Shown: positions 7,789 through 15,579 of the stretch, in pieces | Numbering within the stretch: the stretch's first letter is position 1 | How the letters are laid out: the number at the start of each line of letters is the position of its first letter | NCBI GenBank assembly: GCA_937894795.1 | Contig: CALCQV010000041.1 | Location: 1 to 21,976, forward strand | Length of the DNA stretch: 21,976 nt | Source of the DNA: an uncultured Bacteroidales bacterium | GTDB lineage: Bacteria > Bacteroidota > Bacteroidia > Bacteroidales > Lentimicrobiaceae | Direction of reading: 5' to 3' | Position numbers and translations under genes: made by a program | Notes under the pieces: model-generated | What the model was told of the DNA's origin: nothing | The model's input: the letters and a program-made list of their open reading frames with translations, nothing else | The model's database searches: none

Positions 7789-8688
7789 ATGAATAAGTTT
7801 ACTATAGGGTTATTTGCCCTTCTTCTTATTGCCGGTTGCAATGAACCGGGCGTAAAAACAACCAAAGATACAATAACCGTCAGCATACTTCCCCAGAAAT
7901 ATATTTTAGAGCAAATAGCCGGTGACAAGTTTCAAATTAATGTTCTGGTTCCTGATGGCAGCGGTCCTGAGACTTATGAGCCTACCGGAATACAGATGCA
8001 GGAAATGAGCATATCAAAAGCTTGCATAATTACCGGGTTGCTTGATTTTGAGAAGGACTGGCTGACAAAAGTCAGTGCCCAATATGCTGATCTGATGATA
8101 ATAAATACATCGACCGGTGTGGATCTGATTGCGGGACATGAAGATCACGGTGATGATCATCAACATGCTGAAGGCGAACATCATCATCACGCCGGTGGCA
8201 TTGATCCACATATTTGGTTATCGTTGAAAGCCATCAAAGTGCAAAGTCAAAATATTATGGAGTCGCTGGTAAAGCTTGATCCTGAAAATAAAACGCTCTA
8301 TGAGGATAACTATAAGAAGTTTGATGCCCGGTTGGATTCCATTGATGGGGTAATAGCAGATAAATTCAAGGCTCTGGCCAAACCGGCCTCCTTTATGATT
8401 TACCACCCGTCATTGAGTTACTATTCCAATGACTATGGCATTGAACAGATTTCAATTGAATTGGAAGGCAAAGAGCCAAGCCCTGCCTATATGAAGGAAT
8501 TGATTGACAAGGCAAAGAAGGTTGAGATCTCAACCATATTTTATTCTGAGCAGTTTGATAAAAGAAGTGCCGAAACAATTGCCAAACAACTGGGAATAAG
8601 CCTTGCCGCTTTTAACCCGTTAGAGGAGAACGTGGAGAAAAACCTGTTATCCATTACTGAAAGTATTGTTAATTCAACAGTTAAATAG
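7789..8688 (+). CDS. znuA: Zn/Mn-family metal ABC transporter substrate-binding lipoprotein
   Basis: A 299-residue cluster A-I metal-binding protein that captures divalent metal outside the inner membrane for the ABC importer encoded next to it. The start is the ATG at 7789: it gives MNKFTIGLFALLLIAGC with a lipobox (C17), whereas the upstream TTG at 7765 lies in the promoter. Residues 117-134 form the His-rich loop typical of zinc-type members (eight His in 18 residues). Probable ligands are H141 in DPHIW and H206 in IYHPS. At the first ligand position, usually His in an SPHTYEP-like motif, this protein has Glu (GPETYEPT, E61). Near the end, NPL replaces the usual DPL. The His-rich loop favours zinc, but manganese cannot be excluded. 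The next gene starts 5 nt after its stop codon. Confidence 0.88.
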   Translation: MNKFTIGLFALLLIAGCNEPGVKTTKDTITVSILPQKYILEQIAGDKFQINVLVPDGSGPETYEPTGIQMQEMSISKACIITGLLDFEKDWLTKVSAQYADLMIINTSTGVDLIAGHEDHGDDHQHAEGEHHHHAGGIDPHIWLSLKAIKVQSQNIMESLVKLDPENKTLYEDNYKKFDARLDSIDGVIADKFKALAKPASFMIYHPSLSYYSNDYGIEQISIELEGKEPSPAYMKELIDKAKKVEISTIFYSEQFDKRSAETIAKQLGISLAAFNPLEENVEKNLLSITESIVNSTVK

Positions 8689-8693
8689 AGGTT

Positions 8694-9497
8694 ATGCCAA
8701 TTGTTGAGCTCAGGGATGTTAGCGCCGGTTATGCCGATGAGATTATTCTGAAGGATATTAATTTTTCAGTGAATCCATTTGACTTTATCGGAATTATTGG
8801 GCCTAATGGCGGTGGCAAGACTACCCTGGTCAAGTTGATACTGGGGTTGTTAAAGCCATTGCGGGGCGAAATCATCTGGCAGGAAAACGGTAACAGAGTC
8901 CCCATTGGATACCTGCCGCAATCAACGGATAACGATCGTCAGTTCCCCGTAACGGTAAATGAAATTGTATTATCGGGATTGATGTCACAAAAAAGGTTCA
9001 CAGGCCGGTATACGGGTAAAGACCGTAAGAGAGTGAGAAATGTGCTGGAACTGATGGGTATTGGACATCTGGGTAACCGGAATATCGGTGGATTGTCGGG
9101 CGGCCAGATGCAACGCGTATTTTTGGGGAGGGCCATAGTTTCAGAACCTCAGCTTCTTATATTGGATGAGCCCAATACTTTTGTTGACAACAGCTTTGAA
9201 CACGATCTGTATGAGTTGCTCAAGGAACTGAACAGCAAAATGGCCATTCTGATGGTTTCACATGATGTTGGTACCATCACAAGCTATGTAAAGACCATAG
9301 CCTGCGTAAACCGGAATCTGCATTATCATCAGTCGAACATAATCACTCAAAGTCAGCTGGAATCATATAATTGTCCTATACAACTGATAACACACGGACA
9401 GGTTCCACATACTGTGCTGGGTGATCATATCCATAGTGATGATCATATCCATAGTGATGGCCATAACCATAACCATGACAAAAACCATAAACACTAA
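8694..9497 (+). CDS. znuC: Zn/Mn-family ABC transporter ATP-binding protein with His-rich tail
   Basis: A 267-residue ATPase that powers the metal importer at the cytoplasmic face. It has Walker A GPNGGGKTT (36-44), a Q-loop Gln in YLPQS (Q66), signature LSGGQ (134-138), Walker B LLILDEP (154-160) and the switch His in VSHD (H190). The D-loop region reads NTFVDN. From residue 239 the protein ends in a stretch of about 29 residues that is one-third His and rich in Asp, encoded partly by an 18-bp tandem repeat. Such tails are common in zinc-handling proteins and may hold metal on arrival. It lies 5 nt after the binding-protein gene and 2 nt before the permease gene. Confidence 0.92.
   Translation: MPIVELRDVSAGYADEIILKDINFSVNPFDFIGIIGPNGGGKTTLVKLILGLLKPLRGEIIWQENGNRVPIGYLPQSTDNDRQFPVTVNEIVLSGLMSQKRFTGRYTGKDRKRVRNVLELMGIGHLGNRNIGGLSGGQMQRVFLGRAIVSEPQLLILDEPNTFVDNSFEHDLYELLKELNSKMAILMVSHDVGTITSYVKTIACVNRNLHYHQSNIITQSQLESYNCPIQLITHGQVPHTVLGDHIHSDDHIHSDGHNHNHDKNHKH
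9423..9458 (+). repeat. Two perfect 18-bp tandem repeats in the ATPase His-rich tail
   Basis: Two identical copies of GATCATATCCATAGTGAT (9423-9440 and 9441-9458), each encoding DHIHSD. They are followed by a degenerate run of CAT-containing hexamers. The unit is a multiple of three, so gain or loss of copies would keep the frame and change only the His content. Confidence 0.9.
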
Positions 9498-9499
9498 AG

Positions 9500-10345
9500 A
9501 TGATTGAACAGCTCACAGGTTTGATAGGTTATCAGTTTTTCAACAATGCTCTTTTAGCTGCTTTGCTTGCCAGCATTGCCTGTGGTATCATTGGTTCATA
9601 TATTGTTATCAAGCGAATGGTATTCATCAGCGGCGGAATAACCCATGCCTCCTTTGGGGGTATTGGCATAGCCTATTTCCTAGGACTGAATCCTGTACTA
9701 GGGGCCGCCGTCTTCAGCATTCTGGCAGCATTGGGAATAGAATGGACGTCCATTAAATCAAATGTAAGGGAAGATTCAGCTATAGGCATCTTGTGGTCAT
9801 TCGGAATGGCCATTGGTATTATATTCATTTTCATGACTCCCGGTTATGCGCCAAATTTAATGTCGTACCTTTTTGGCAGTATACTTACCGTTAGTGTAAC
9901 TGATTTATGGTTGATTGGAATCCTTGCTGTTGCTCTTATAATTATTTTCACGGCTTTTTATCACCTTATACTGTTTGTGGCTTACGATGAAGAGTATGCC
10001 CGGTCACACAAAGCACCGGTAAACCTCATTAAGTATTTAATGATAAGCCTGGTGGCCTTAACCATTGTGCTAAACATCAGGTTGGTAGGTATTATTCTGG
10101 TAATTTCTTTTCTCACCATACCTCAATCAACAGCCAATATTTTCACCAAGAGATTCAATTATATAATCATACTCTCTATTGTGTTTGGTATTGTTGGTTC
10201 TGTTGGAGGATTGTTTTTATCATACTTCTACAATATCCCTTCAGGTGCTACCATTATCTTTGCTTTCGTGGTTATTTTTATCTTATCCAAATTATTAAAG
10301 ATGACCATGGTTAAGATAAGTCTCCGGAAGCAATTCAATAATTAA
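9500..10345 (+). CDS. znuB: Zn/Mn-family ABC transporter permease
   Basis: A 281-residue ABC-3 family inner-membrane permease, the channel of the importer. It has about eight hydrophobic segments, the first at about 15-37. Family motifs are GGITHASFGG (45-54), EDSAIGILWS (91-100) and, in the second half, VSFLTIP-like VISFLTIPQSTAN. Length is normal. The ATG at 9500 is 2 nt after the ATPase stop. The gene closes the three-gene operon. No terminator lies in the 24 nt before guaA, so read-through into guaA is possible. Confidence 0.92.
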   Translation: MIEQLTGLIGYQFFNNALLAALLASIACGIIGSYIVIKRMVFISGGITHASFGGIGIAYFLGLNPVLGAAVFSILAALGIEWTSIKSNVREDSAIGILWSFGMAIGIIFIFMTPGYAPNLMSYLFGSILTVSVTDLWLIGILAVALIIIFTAFYHLILFVAYDEEYARSHKAPVNLIKYLMISLVALTIVLNIRLVGIILVISFLTIPQSTANIFTKRFNYIIILSIVFGIVGSVGGLFLSYFYNIPSGATIIFAFVVIFILSKLLKMTMVKISLRKQFNN

Positions 10346-10356
10346 CCATTAAATAT

Positions 10357-10364
10357 TACCTTTG
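10357..10364 (+). promoter_or_regulatory. Bacteroidota -7 promoter element (TACCTTTG) abutting the guaA start
   Basis: A perfect TAnnTTTG match that ends only 5 nt before the guaA ATG. Transcription normally starts a few bases after this element, so the transcript would begin at or next to the start codon. No -33 box is obvious. Confidence 0.45.
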
Positions 10365-10369
10365 CAACC

Positions 10370-11899
10370 ATGCAAGAAACAATACTTATTCTGGATTTCG
10401 GATCCCAGTATACCCAACTTATAGCCCGACGCGTAAGAGAACTGAATGTTTACTGTGAAATACATCCCTACAATAAATTTCCCGGGATTACAGCTGACAT
10501 AAAAGGTGTTATTCTGTCAGGCAGCCCTTTCTCTGTTCGTGATGCCAATTCATCTTATCCTGATCTTTCTATGATTAAGGGAAAGGTGCCCATGCTGGCT
10601 ATTTGTTATGGTGCCCAGTTTTTAGCCCAGAACTATGGTGGTGAAGTGCAGCCATCACAAATCAGGGAATATGGCCGGGCAAATCTGGGTTATGTGAACG
10701 ATGATAACCGCTTACTGAAGGGAATAACCGCCGGAAGCCAGGTGTGGATGTCGCATGGTGATACAATACTTAGGAAACCTGATAATTTCAACGTTATTGC
10801 CAGTACTGCGGATGTTGAGATTGCCGGTTTCCAGATTGAAGACGAAGAGACCTGGGGTATCCAGTTTCATCCTGAGGTTTATCACTCAACCGAAGGGGGT
10901 AAATTACTTTCAAATTTTGTGGTTTCCATTTGTGGGTGTTCACAGCTTTGGACTCCGGCCAGCTTTATTGAAACAACAATTCATGAGCTGAAGCAAACCA
11001 TTGGTAATGATAAAGTGGTAATGGGCCTTTCAGGTGGAGTGGACTCAACGGTTGCTGCCGTTTTATTGCATAGAGCCATTTCTACAAACCTGCACTGCAT
11101 TTTTGTCAATAACGGCCTGCTGCGTAAAAACGAGTATGAGCAAGTGCTTGATTCATATAAACACATGGGCCTGAATATTACGGGAGTTGACGCTACAAAC
11201 GATTTTCTTAATGCGCTGGAAGGACTTACAGAGCCTGAGGCTAAGCGTAAGGCTATAGGCAAGACTTTCATTGAGGTCTTTGATAAGGAAGCACACCGCA
11301 TAACCAATGTAAAATGGTTAGGGCAAGGTACTATCTATCCCGATGTTATTGAATCTGTTTCTGTAAACGGGCCTTCTGCAACCATTAAATCACATCACAA
11401 TGTAGGTGGTTTGCCTGATTATATGAAGCTTAAGATAGTTGAACCATTGAAGAGCTTATTTAAAGATGAAGTCAGGAGGGTAGGCCTTGGTTTGGGAATA
11501 AGTGAGAGCATACTCAATCGTCATCCTTTCCCCGGCCCCGGTTTGGGAATCAGAATTCTGGGGGATATAACCCCGTCAAAGATTGCCATACTTCAGGAGG
11601 CCGACAGTATTTTTATTGAAGGACTGAAGACTTTTGGCCTTTATGATAAAGTATGGCAGGCAGCAGTGATTTTACTGCCCGTTAAATCAGTGGGTGTTAT
11701 GGGCGATGAACGTACGTATGATAACGTAATAGCACTCAGAGCAGTCGGCTCAACCGACGGCATGACAGCCGATTGGTCGCATCTGCCTTATGAATTCCTT
11801 GCCAAAGTGTCAAATGATATCATTAATAAAGTAAAAGGAGTAAACAGGGTGGTGTACGATATAAGTTCAAAGCCACCGGCCACTATTGAATGGGAATAA
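10370..11899 (+). CDS. guaA: GMP synthase (glutamine-hydrolysing)
   Basis: Converts XMP, ATP and glutamine to GMP, the last step of guanine nucleotide synthesis, in the cytoplasm. The 509-residue protein has the usual two-part layout. A class-I glutamine amidotransferase (1-185) carries the triad C79 (AICYGAQF), H167 and E169 (QFHPEV). The ATP pyrophosphatase domain has the P-loop SGGVDS (221-226). The C-terminal dimerisation domain contains the family motifs TIYPDVIES, HPFPGPGLGIRI and the C-terminal KPPATIEWE. All key residues are present and the length is typical. The ATG at 10370 fits the conserved N-terminus (ILILDFGSQYTQLIARRVRE). Confidence 0.97.
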   Translation: MQETILILDFGSQYTQLIARRVRELNVYCEIHPYNKFPGITADIKGVILSGSPFSVRDANSSYPDLSMIKGKVPMLAICYGAQFLAQNYGGEVQPSQIREYGRANLGYVNDDNRLLKGITAGSQVWMSHGDTILRKPDNFNVIASTADVEIAGFQIEDEETWGIQFHPEVYHSTEGGKLLSNFVVSICGCSQLWTPASFIETTIHELKQTIGNDKVVMGLSGGVDSTVAAVLLHRAISTNLHCIFVNNGLLRKNEYEQVLDSYKHMGLNITGVDATNDFLNALEGLTEPEAKRKAIGKTFIEVFDKEAHRITNVKWLGQGTIYPDVIESVSVNGPSATIKSHHNVGGLPDYMKLKIVEPLKSLFKDEVRRVGLGLGISESILNRHPFPGPGLGIRILGDITPSKIAILQEADSIFIEGLKTFGLYDKVWQAAVILLPVKSVGVMGDERTYDNVIALRAVGSTDGMTADWSHLPYEFLAKVSNDIINKVKGVNRVVYDISSKPPATIEWE

Positions 11900-11930
11900 C
11901 CTGTATTAATATATTTAAATAGATTGTGAC

Positions 11931-13985
11931 GTGAGAGGTATATTTAGCATTCTGATTGTTATCACATTTTCATTGCAGTTTTTGTCGGCACAAACCGTAT
12001 CCAGAAAAAGTGATATCGTAGAGACTTACAAGGGCGAGTCATATTACATGCACTTCGTGGTTGAAGGGGAAACCGTTCAATCACTTTCACAATTGTATGA
12101 AGTAACGAATGTTGAAATATTAAAAGCGAATCCTGAAATTTCTTCAGGCCTTCAGCCTAATAAAGTGATACGGATCCCTGTAAAAAGCAGCCAACCGGCT
12201 AAGGTTGAAAAGGATGCAGGCATAATTAAACAGGATCCCTCATTCACCAACCACATAATACAGCCTAAAGAGACCTGGTATGCCATTTCCAGAAAGTATT
12301 CCGTTCCTGTTAAAGAACTGCTTAGTGCCAATCCGGGTATTGATACCCTGCGCATCGGTATGACTGTTAAGATTCCCAAGGGCGCAGAGATTGATAAAGT
12401 TAAATTAAGCAATTATGCTGAACACATTGTCAAGCCACAGGAAACACTATATAGCTTAACTAAAAAGTACAATATTACAGTTGAGGAACTTACCAGGCTG
12501 AATCCTTCAGTTAAAGATGGATTAAAAGCCGGTCAGATACTCATGGTTCCTGCTATACAGGAAGGTAAAGCAGAAGTGTCAGGAAATCAGGTTGAACCAT
12601 TGAAGATTCAAGTGAGAGACACTTCATTTATTGAACATACAGTCGCCAGAAAAGAGACCCTTTATAGCATATCGAGGCAGTACGGAGTGGATATAAATGA
12701 CATAATAAAAGCCAATCCATCATCCAGTGGTAATCTCCGTAAAGGAGATATACTGAGAATACCATCCGTTACCAAGAGAATCAGGTATGTAAAGGAGCCT
12801 GATACGGTGATTATGGGGCGGGCAATAAATAAGGCTGCTATTGAGCTTAAGCCTGAACAACCATGCCTGAAAAAGACCGGTGGAAATTCAGAAGTGTATG
12901 ATGTGGCACTATTGGTACCCATGATGCTTGAACTTTCTGACAGCATATCAGTAAGCAGCGCTGGAGTACTTAAGTCAGCCGATGAGTATGTTTCATTTGA
13001 TTTCATTCAATTTTACCAGGGAGTAGTTATTGCCGCTGATTCAATGGCTTCACTTGGCATGAAGGTTAAAATACATGTGTTTGATACCGATCACGGCGAT
13101 AACACAGCAAAAACCAGAAGCCTGATAGCCAAGAGTAACTTGGTGGATATGGATTTAATTATCGGGCCATTTTTTGCTGAAAGTTTTGATGTGGCTGCAG
13201 GGTATGCACGTGAACATCAGATTCCAATAATCAATCCCCTTTCCCGACGGTCAGAACTTACCCAGGGCAATGAGTTTATATTTAAACTGCAACCCTCAGG
13301 TTGGTCACAGTACAATGCTTTATCAGAGTATATAAAGGCAAATCACAATAATGACAATGTTATTCTTGTCAGGCGTAATAAAGAGGAAAACAGTGGCATG
13401 GCTGAGGTGATCAAATCTTCATTAAATGGCGATGGCATGAATGGTGCCGGTTTAAAGGAGGTGATTTATAGTGTGAACGGATGGAGCGGAATACAAAAGA
13501 GTTTTTCAAAATCGAAACCCAACCTTGTAATTATCACAACCAATGATAAGGCTGTGTTGCCGGCGTTGCTGCGCGACTTGTCGGAACAGGCAGCCAGCCA
13601 CAACATAACGGTGGTTGGACTTCCTGAATGGGAGGAAATGGAACTGGACTACAACTATCTGATGAAACTCAATACACACTTCTTCAATCCCTGGTTTGTT
13701 GATTTCAGCGACAAGCATGTGAAGCATTTCCTGCGAATCTTCCGCTCAAAATATATTGCTGAGCCGGAAATAGAAAAATATGCATACCTGGGTTATGATG
13801 CAACTTTATATTTCCTGGCAGCATTGTATGATTATGGCAATGGCTTCAGCAATTGCCTCGGGAATACAAATTTTCATGGCCTGAGCAACAATTTCAGGTT
13901 TGTTAAAAGTAGCAATGGAGGCTATGAAAACCAAGGTGCCACAATCTATAAATATGCCGATTATTCGAGAGTAAAACTCAATTGA
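11931..13985 (+). CDS. Exported protein with four LysM repeats and a periplasmic-binding-protein-like domain
   Basis: A 684-residue protein. The GTG start at 11931 is chosen because it yields a clean signal peptide (MRGIFSILIVITFSLQFLSA, then QT); the next Met is too far in. Four LysM units follow at about 39-84, 107-150, 164-208 and 235-279, each with the xHxVxxxETxxxxSxxYxVxxxELxxxNP pattern. LysM binds N-acetylglucosamine in peptidoglycan. After a linker, residues about 322-684 look like a type-1 periplasmic-binding fold (VYDVALLVPMM, FIQFYQGVVIAADSM, LIIGPFFAESFDVAAGYA, IPIINPLSR, YLGYDATLYFLAAL). The ligand is unknown. It lies 31 nt after guaA in the same direction and may be co-transcribed with it. 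The domain calls are solid and the function is not established. Confidence 0.85.
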   Translation: MRGIFSILIVITFSLQFLSAQTVSRKSDIVETYKGESYYMHFVVEGETVQSLSQLYEVTNVEILKANPEISSGLQPNKVIRIPVKSSQPAKVEKDAGIIKQDPSFTNHIIQPKETWYAISRKYSVPVKELLSANPGIDTLRIGMTVKIPKGAEIDKVKLSNYAEHIVKPQETLYSLTKKYNITVEELTRLNPSVKDGLKAGQILMVPAIQEGKAEVSGNQVEPLKIQVRDTSFIEHTVARKETLYSISRQYGVDINDIIKANPSSSGNLRKGDILRIPSVTKRIRYVKEPDTVIMGRAINKAAIELKPEQPCLKKTGGNSEVYDVALLVPMMLELSDSISVSSAGVLKSADEYVSFDFIQFYQGVVIAADSMASLGMKVKIHVFDTDHGDNTAKTRSLIAKSNLVDMDLIIGPFFAESFDVAAGYAREHQIPIINPLSRRSELTQGNEFIFKLQPSGWSQYNALSEYIKANHNNDNVILVRRNKEENSGMAEVIKSSLNGDGMNGAGLKEVIYSVNGWSGIQKSFSKSKPNLVIITTNDKAVLPALLRDLSEQAASHNITVVGLPEWEEMELDYNYLMKLNTHFFNPWFVDFSDKHVKHFLRIFRSKYIAEPEIEKYAYLGYDATLYFLAALYDYGNGFSNCLGNTNFHGLSNNFRFVKSSNGGYENQGATIYKYADYSRVKLN

Positions 13986-14004
13986 TCAATATGTAACATA
14001 TTGA
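13986..14004. promoter_or_regulatory. 19-bp perfect palindrome upstream of the ATPase operon
   Basis: TCAATATGTAACATATTGA has 9-bp arms around one central A. It starts at the base after the LysM-gene stop and ends 64 bp upstream of the -7 element of the ATPase operon. As RNA it could fold as an 8-bp stem with a 3-nt loop, but no T-run follows. It resembles an operator for a dimeric regulator more than a terminator. Confidence 0.45.
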
Positions 14005-14068
14005 ACAAGGTGCATGTTTATATGTCAAAAGATTCTACAATTTAATTTTTTAGGGCAAAAAATTAATC

Positions 14069-14076
14069 TATTTTTG
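14069..14076 (+). promoter_or_regulatory. Bacteroidota -7 promoter element of the V/A-ATPase operon (TATTTTTG)
   Basis: A perfect TAnnTTTG match ending 28 nt before the atpE ATG, in a very AT-rich 119-bp intergenic region. With intergenic gaps of 0-8 nt through subunit I, this is probably the promoter for all seven genes. Confidence 0.6.
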
Positions 14077-14104
14077 CACATTCAAAATAGTAAAGTAACG
14101 CATT

Positions 14105-14701
14105 ATGGAAAATAAACTCCAGGAACTCACTCAAAAGATCTATTCTGAAGGAATTGAGAAAGCAAAATCAGACGCGGTATCTATTATTGAGGAAGCTAAC
14201 AAGACAGCTGATGAAATCATCAGAAAAGCGCAGCAGGATGCAGCTGATCTAATCAGGAATGCACATGAAAATGCTAAGGAAATCAAGCGTAATAATGAAT
14301 CTGAAATCAGGATGTCGTCAAAGCAGGCTGCTAATAAGCTAAAGCAGCAAATAGTTGAAATGATCACCCTGAAAGCTGTTGAAACACCTGTAAAGGATGC
14401 CCTTAAGGACAAGAAATTTGTTGGCGGGCTGGTTCAGAAAGTTATTGAAGGATTGGGCAAGAATGCAACACTTACCCTCCCTAAAGCTGATGAGGATGCT
14501 ATAGCGGCTTATTTCAATGAACAGACAGTTGCTGAATTGCAGAAAAATCTTGAAATCACCTTCGACAGAAATATGAAGGCCGGGTTCAAAATAAGTCCCA
14601 AAGATGGCAATTATACCATCAGCTTCACTGATGAGGACTTTGCCAACTATTTCAAGGGCTTCATGCGCCCTAGAACTATTCAACTTCTTTTTGGTGAGTA
14701 A
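14105..14701 (+). CDS. atpE: V/A-type ATPase subunit E (peripheral stalk)
   Basis: A 198-residue stalk protein that holds the catalytic head against rotation. Residues about 1-95 form a long charged helix rich in Ala, Glu, Lys and Ile (AKSDAVSIIEEANKTADEII and on), as in E subunits. The C-terminal half is globular (VGGLVQKVIEGLGKN, FKISPKDGNYTISFTDEDF) and ends in FMRPRTIQLLFGE. In most V/A-ATPases it pairs with subunit G/H, but no such gene is present. It is the first gene of the operon, and the next gene starts 2 nt after its stop. Confidence 0.85.
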   Translation: MENKLQELTQKIYSEGIEKAKSDAVSIIEEANKTADEIIRKAQQDAADLIRNAHENAKEIKRNNESEIRMSSKQAANKLKQQIVEMITLKAVETPVKDALKDKKFVGGLVQKVIEGLGKNATLTLPKADEDAIAAYFNEQTVAELQKNLEITFDRNMKAGFKISPKDGNYTISFTDEDFANYFKGFMRPRTIQLLFGE

Positions 14702-14703
14702 TA

Positions 14704-15579
14704 ATGGGACGTCACAATTATTATTTTCTGATAGCAGGGTTACCTGACCTTTCTATTGACCAGGGTAAGCTACAGTTTGGCAGTTCAGAGTTCAGAGAAT
14801 ATCTTAAATCGCAATTGTTTAAGAAGGACTACTATTGCATTGAGTGGTTTTTTCTCCCTTATGACAACTCTAATCTGTTGCAGATACTTAATAAATCAGA
14901 GGGTGATTTAAATTCTTCAGCTATATATAGCCGTGAACAACTGGAGTTGGCCATTGCAGAAGTGGCTACTCCCGATAAATTGTTCTCAGATGAACAGTCA
15001 AATGTTCACGCATATATCAAGAAGTTCCTCGGCATTTATTTCAGTCAGGAAGAGCAGATGTCAGCAACAAAAGCTGATTATGAGCTTACATCCCTGTATC
15101 TCAGGGAAGCTCTCAATGCTGATAATCAATTCTTTCGCAAATGGATGGAGTTTGAGATCAACCTTAAAAATGTTCTGATTTTTAATACAGCCCAGAATTT
15201 CAATCTTCCAATGGATGATCATTTTATTGGAGATACTCCGATGGTTAATTCTCTTAGGAAAAGAATAGGAAGAGATTTGGGAGAAGCAGCCGAATGGGAG
15301 TATTTTGACAGGATTAACCAATTGAATGACATCACTGATATTTCTGTCAGGGAGAAGGCCATTGATCAGTTGCGCTGGACAGTGCTCGATGAGATGAATA
15401 CCTTCAACTATTTCTCCATTGAAATAGTGATCAGTTATATGGTCAAGATTCAAATAATTGAACGTTGGTTAAAGCTGGATCCCAAGACCGGTGAAGAATT
15501 ATTCCGCAGATTGTTGGGTGATCTGCAATCAAGTTATGAATTTCCAAATGAATTCTCTATAAGTGATGGAAAAAAGTAA
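14704..15579 (+). CDS. DUF2764 protein of the V/A-type ATPase operon
   Basis: A 291-residue soluble, mostly helical protein of the DUF2764 family. This family is known from V-type ATPase operons of Bacteroidota, spirochaetes and chlamydiae, between subunits E and A, which is its position here. Visible features are the N-terminal YYFLIAGLPDL, charged helices with conserved aromatic residues (YLREALNADNQFFRKWMEFEINLKNVL is its core, about 133-160), and WEYFDRINQL. The family is often proposed to replace subunit C, the socket between shaft and ring. The call rests on operon position plus general helical character. It overlaps the start of atpA by 14 bp, which suggests translational coupling. Confidence 0.8.
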   Translation: MGRHNYYFLIAGLPDLSIDQGKLQFGSSEFREYLKSQLFKKDYYCIEWFFLPYDNSNLLQILNKSEGDLNSSAIYSREQLELAIAEVATPDKLFSDEQSNVHAYIKKFLGIYFSQEEQMSATKADYELTSLYLREALNADNQFFRKWMEFEINLKNVLIFNTAQNFNLPMDDHFIGDTPMVNSLRKRIGRDLGEAAEWEYFDRINQLNDITDISVREKAIDQLRWTVLDEMNTFNYFSIEIVISYMVKIQIIERWLKLDPKTGEELFRRLLGDLQSSYEFPNEFSISDGKK

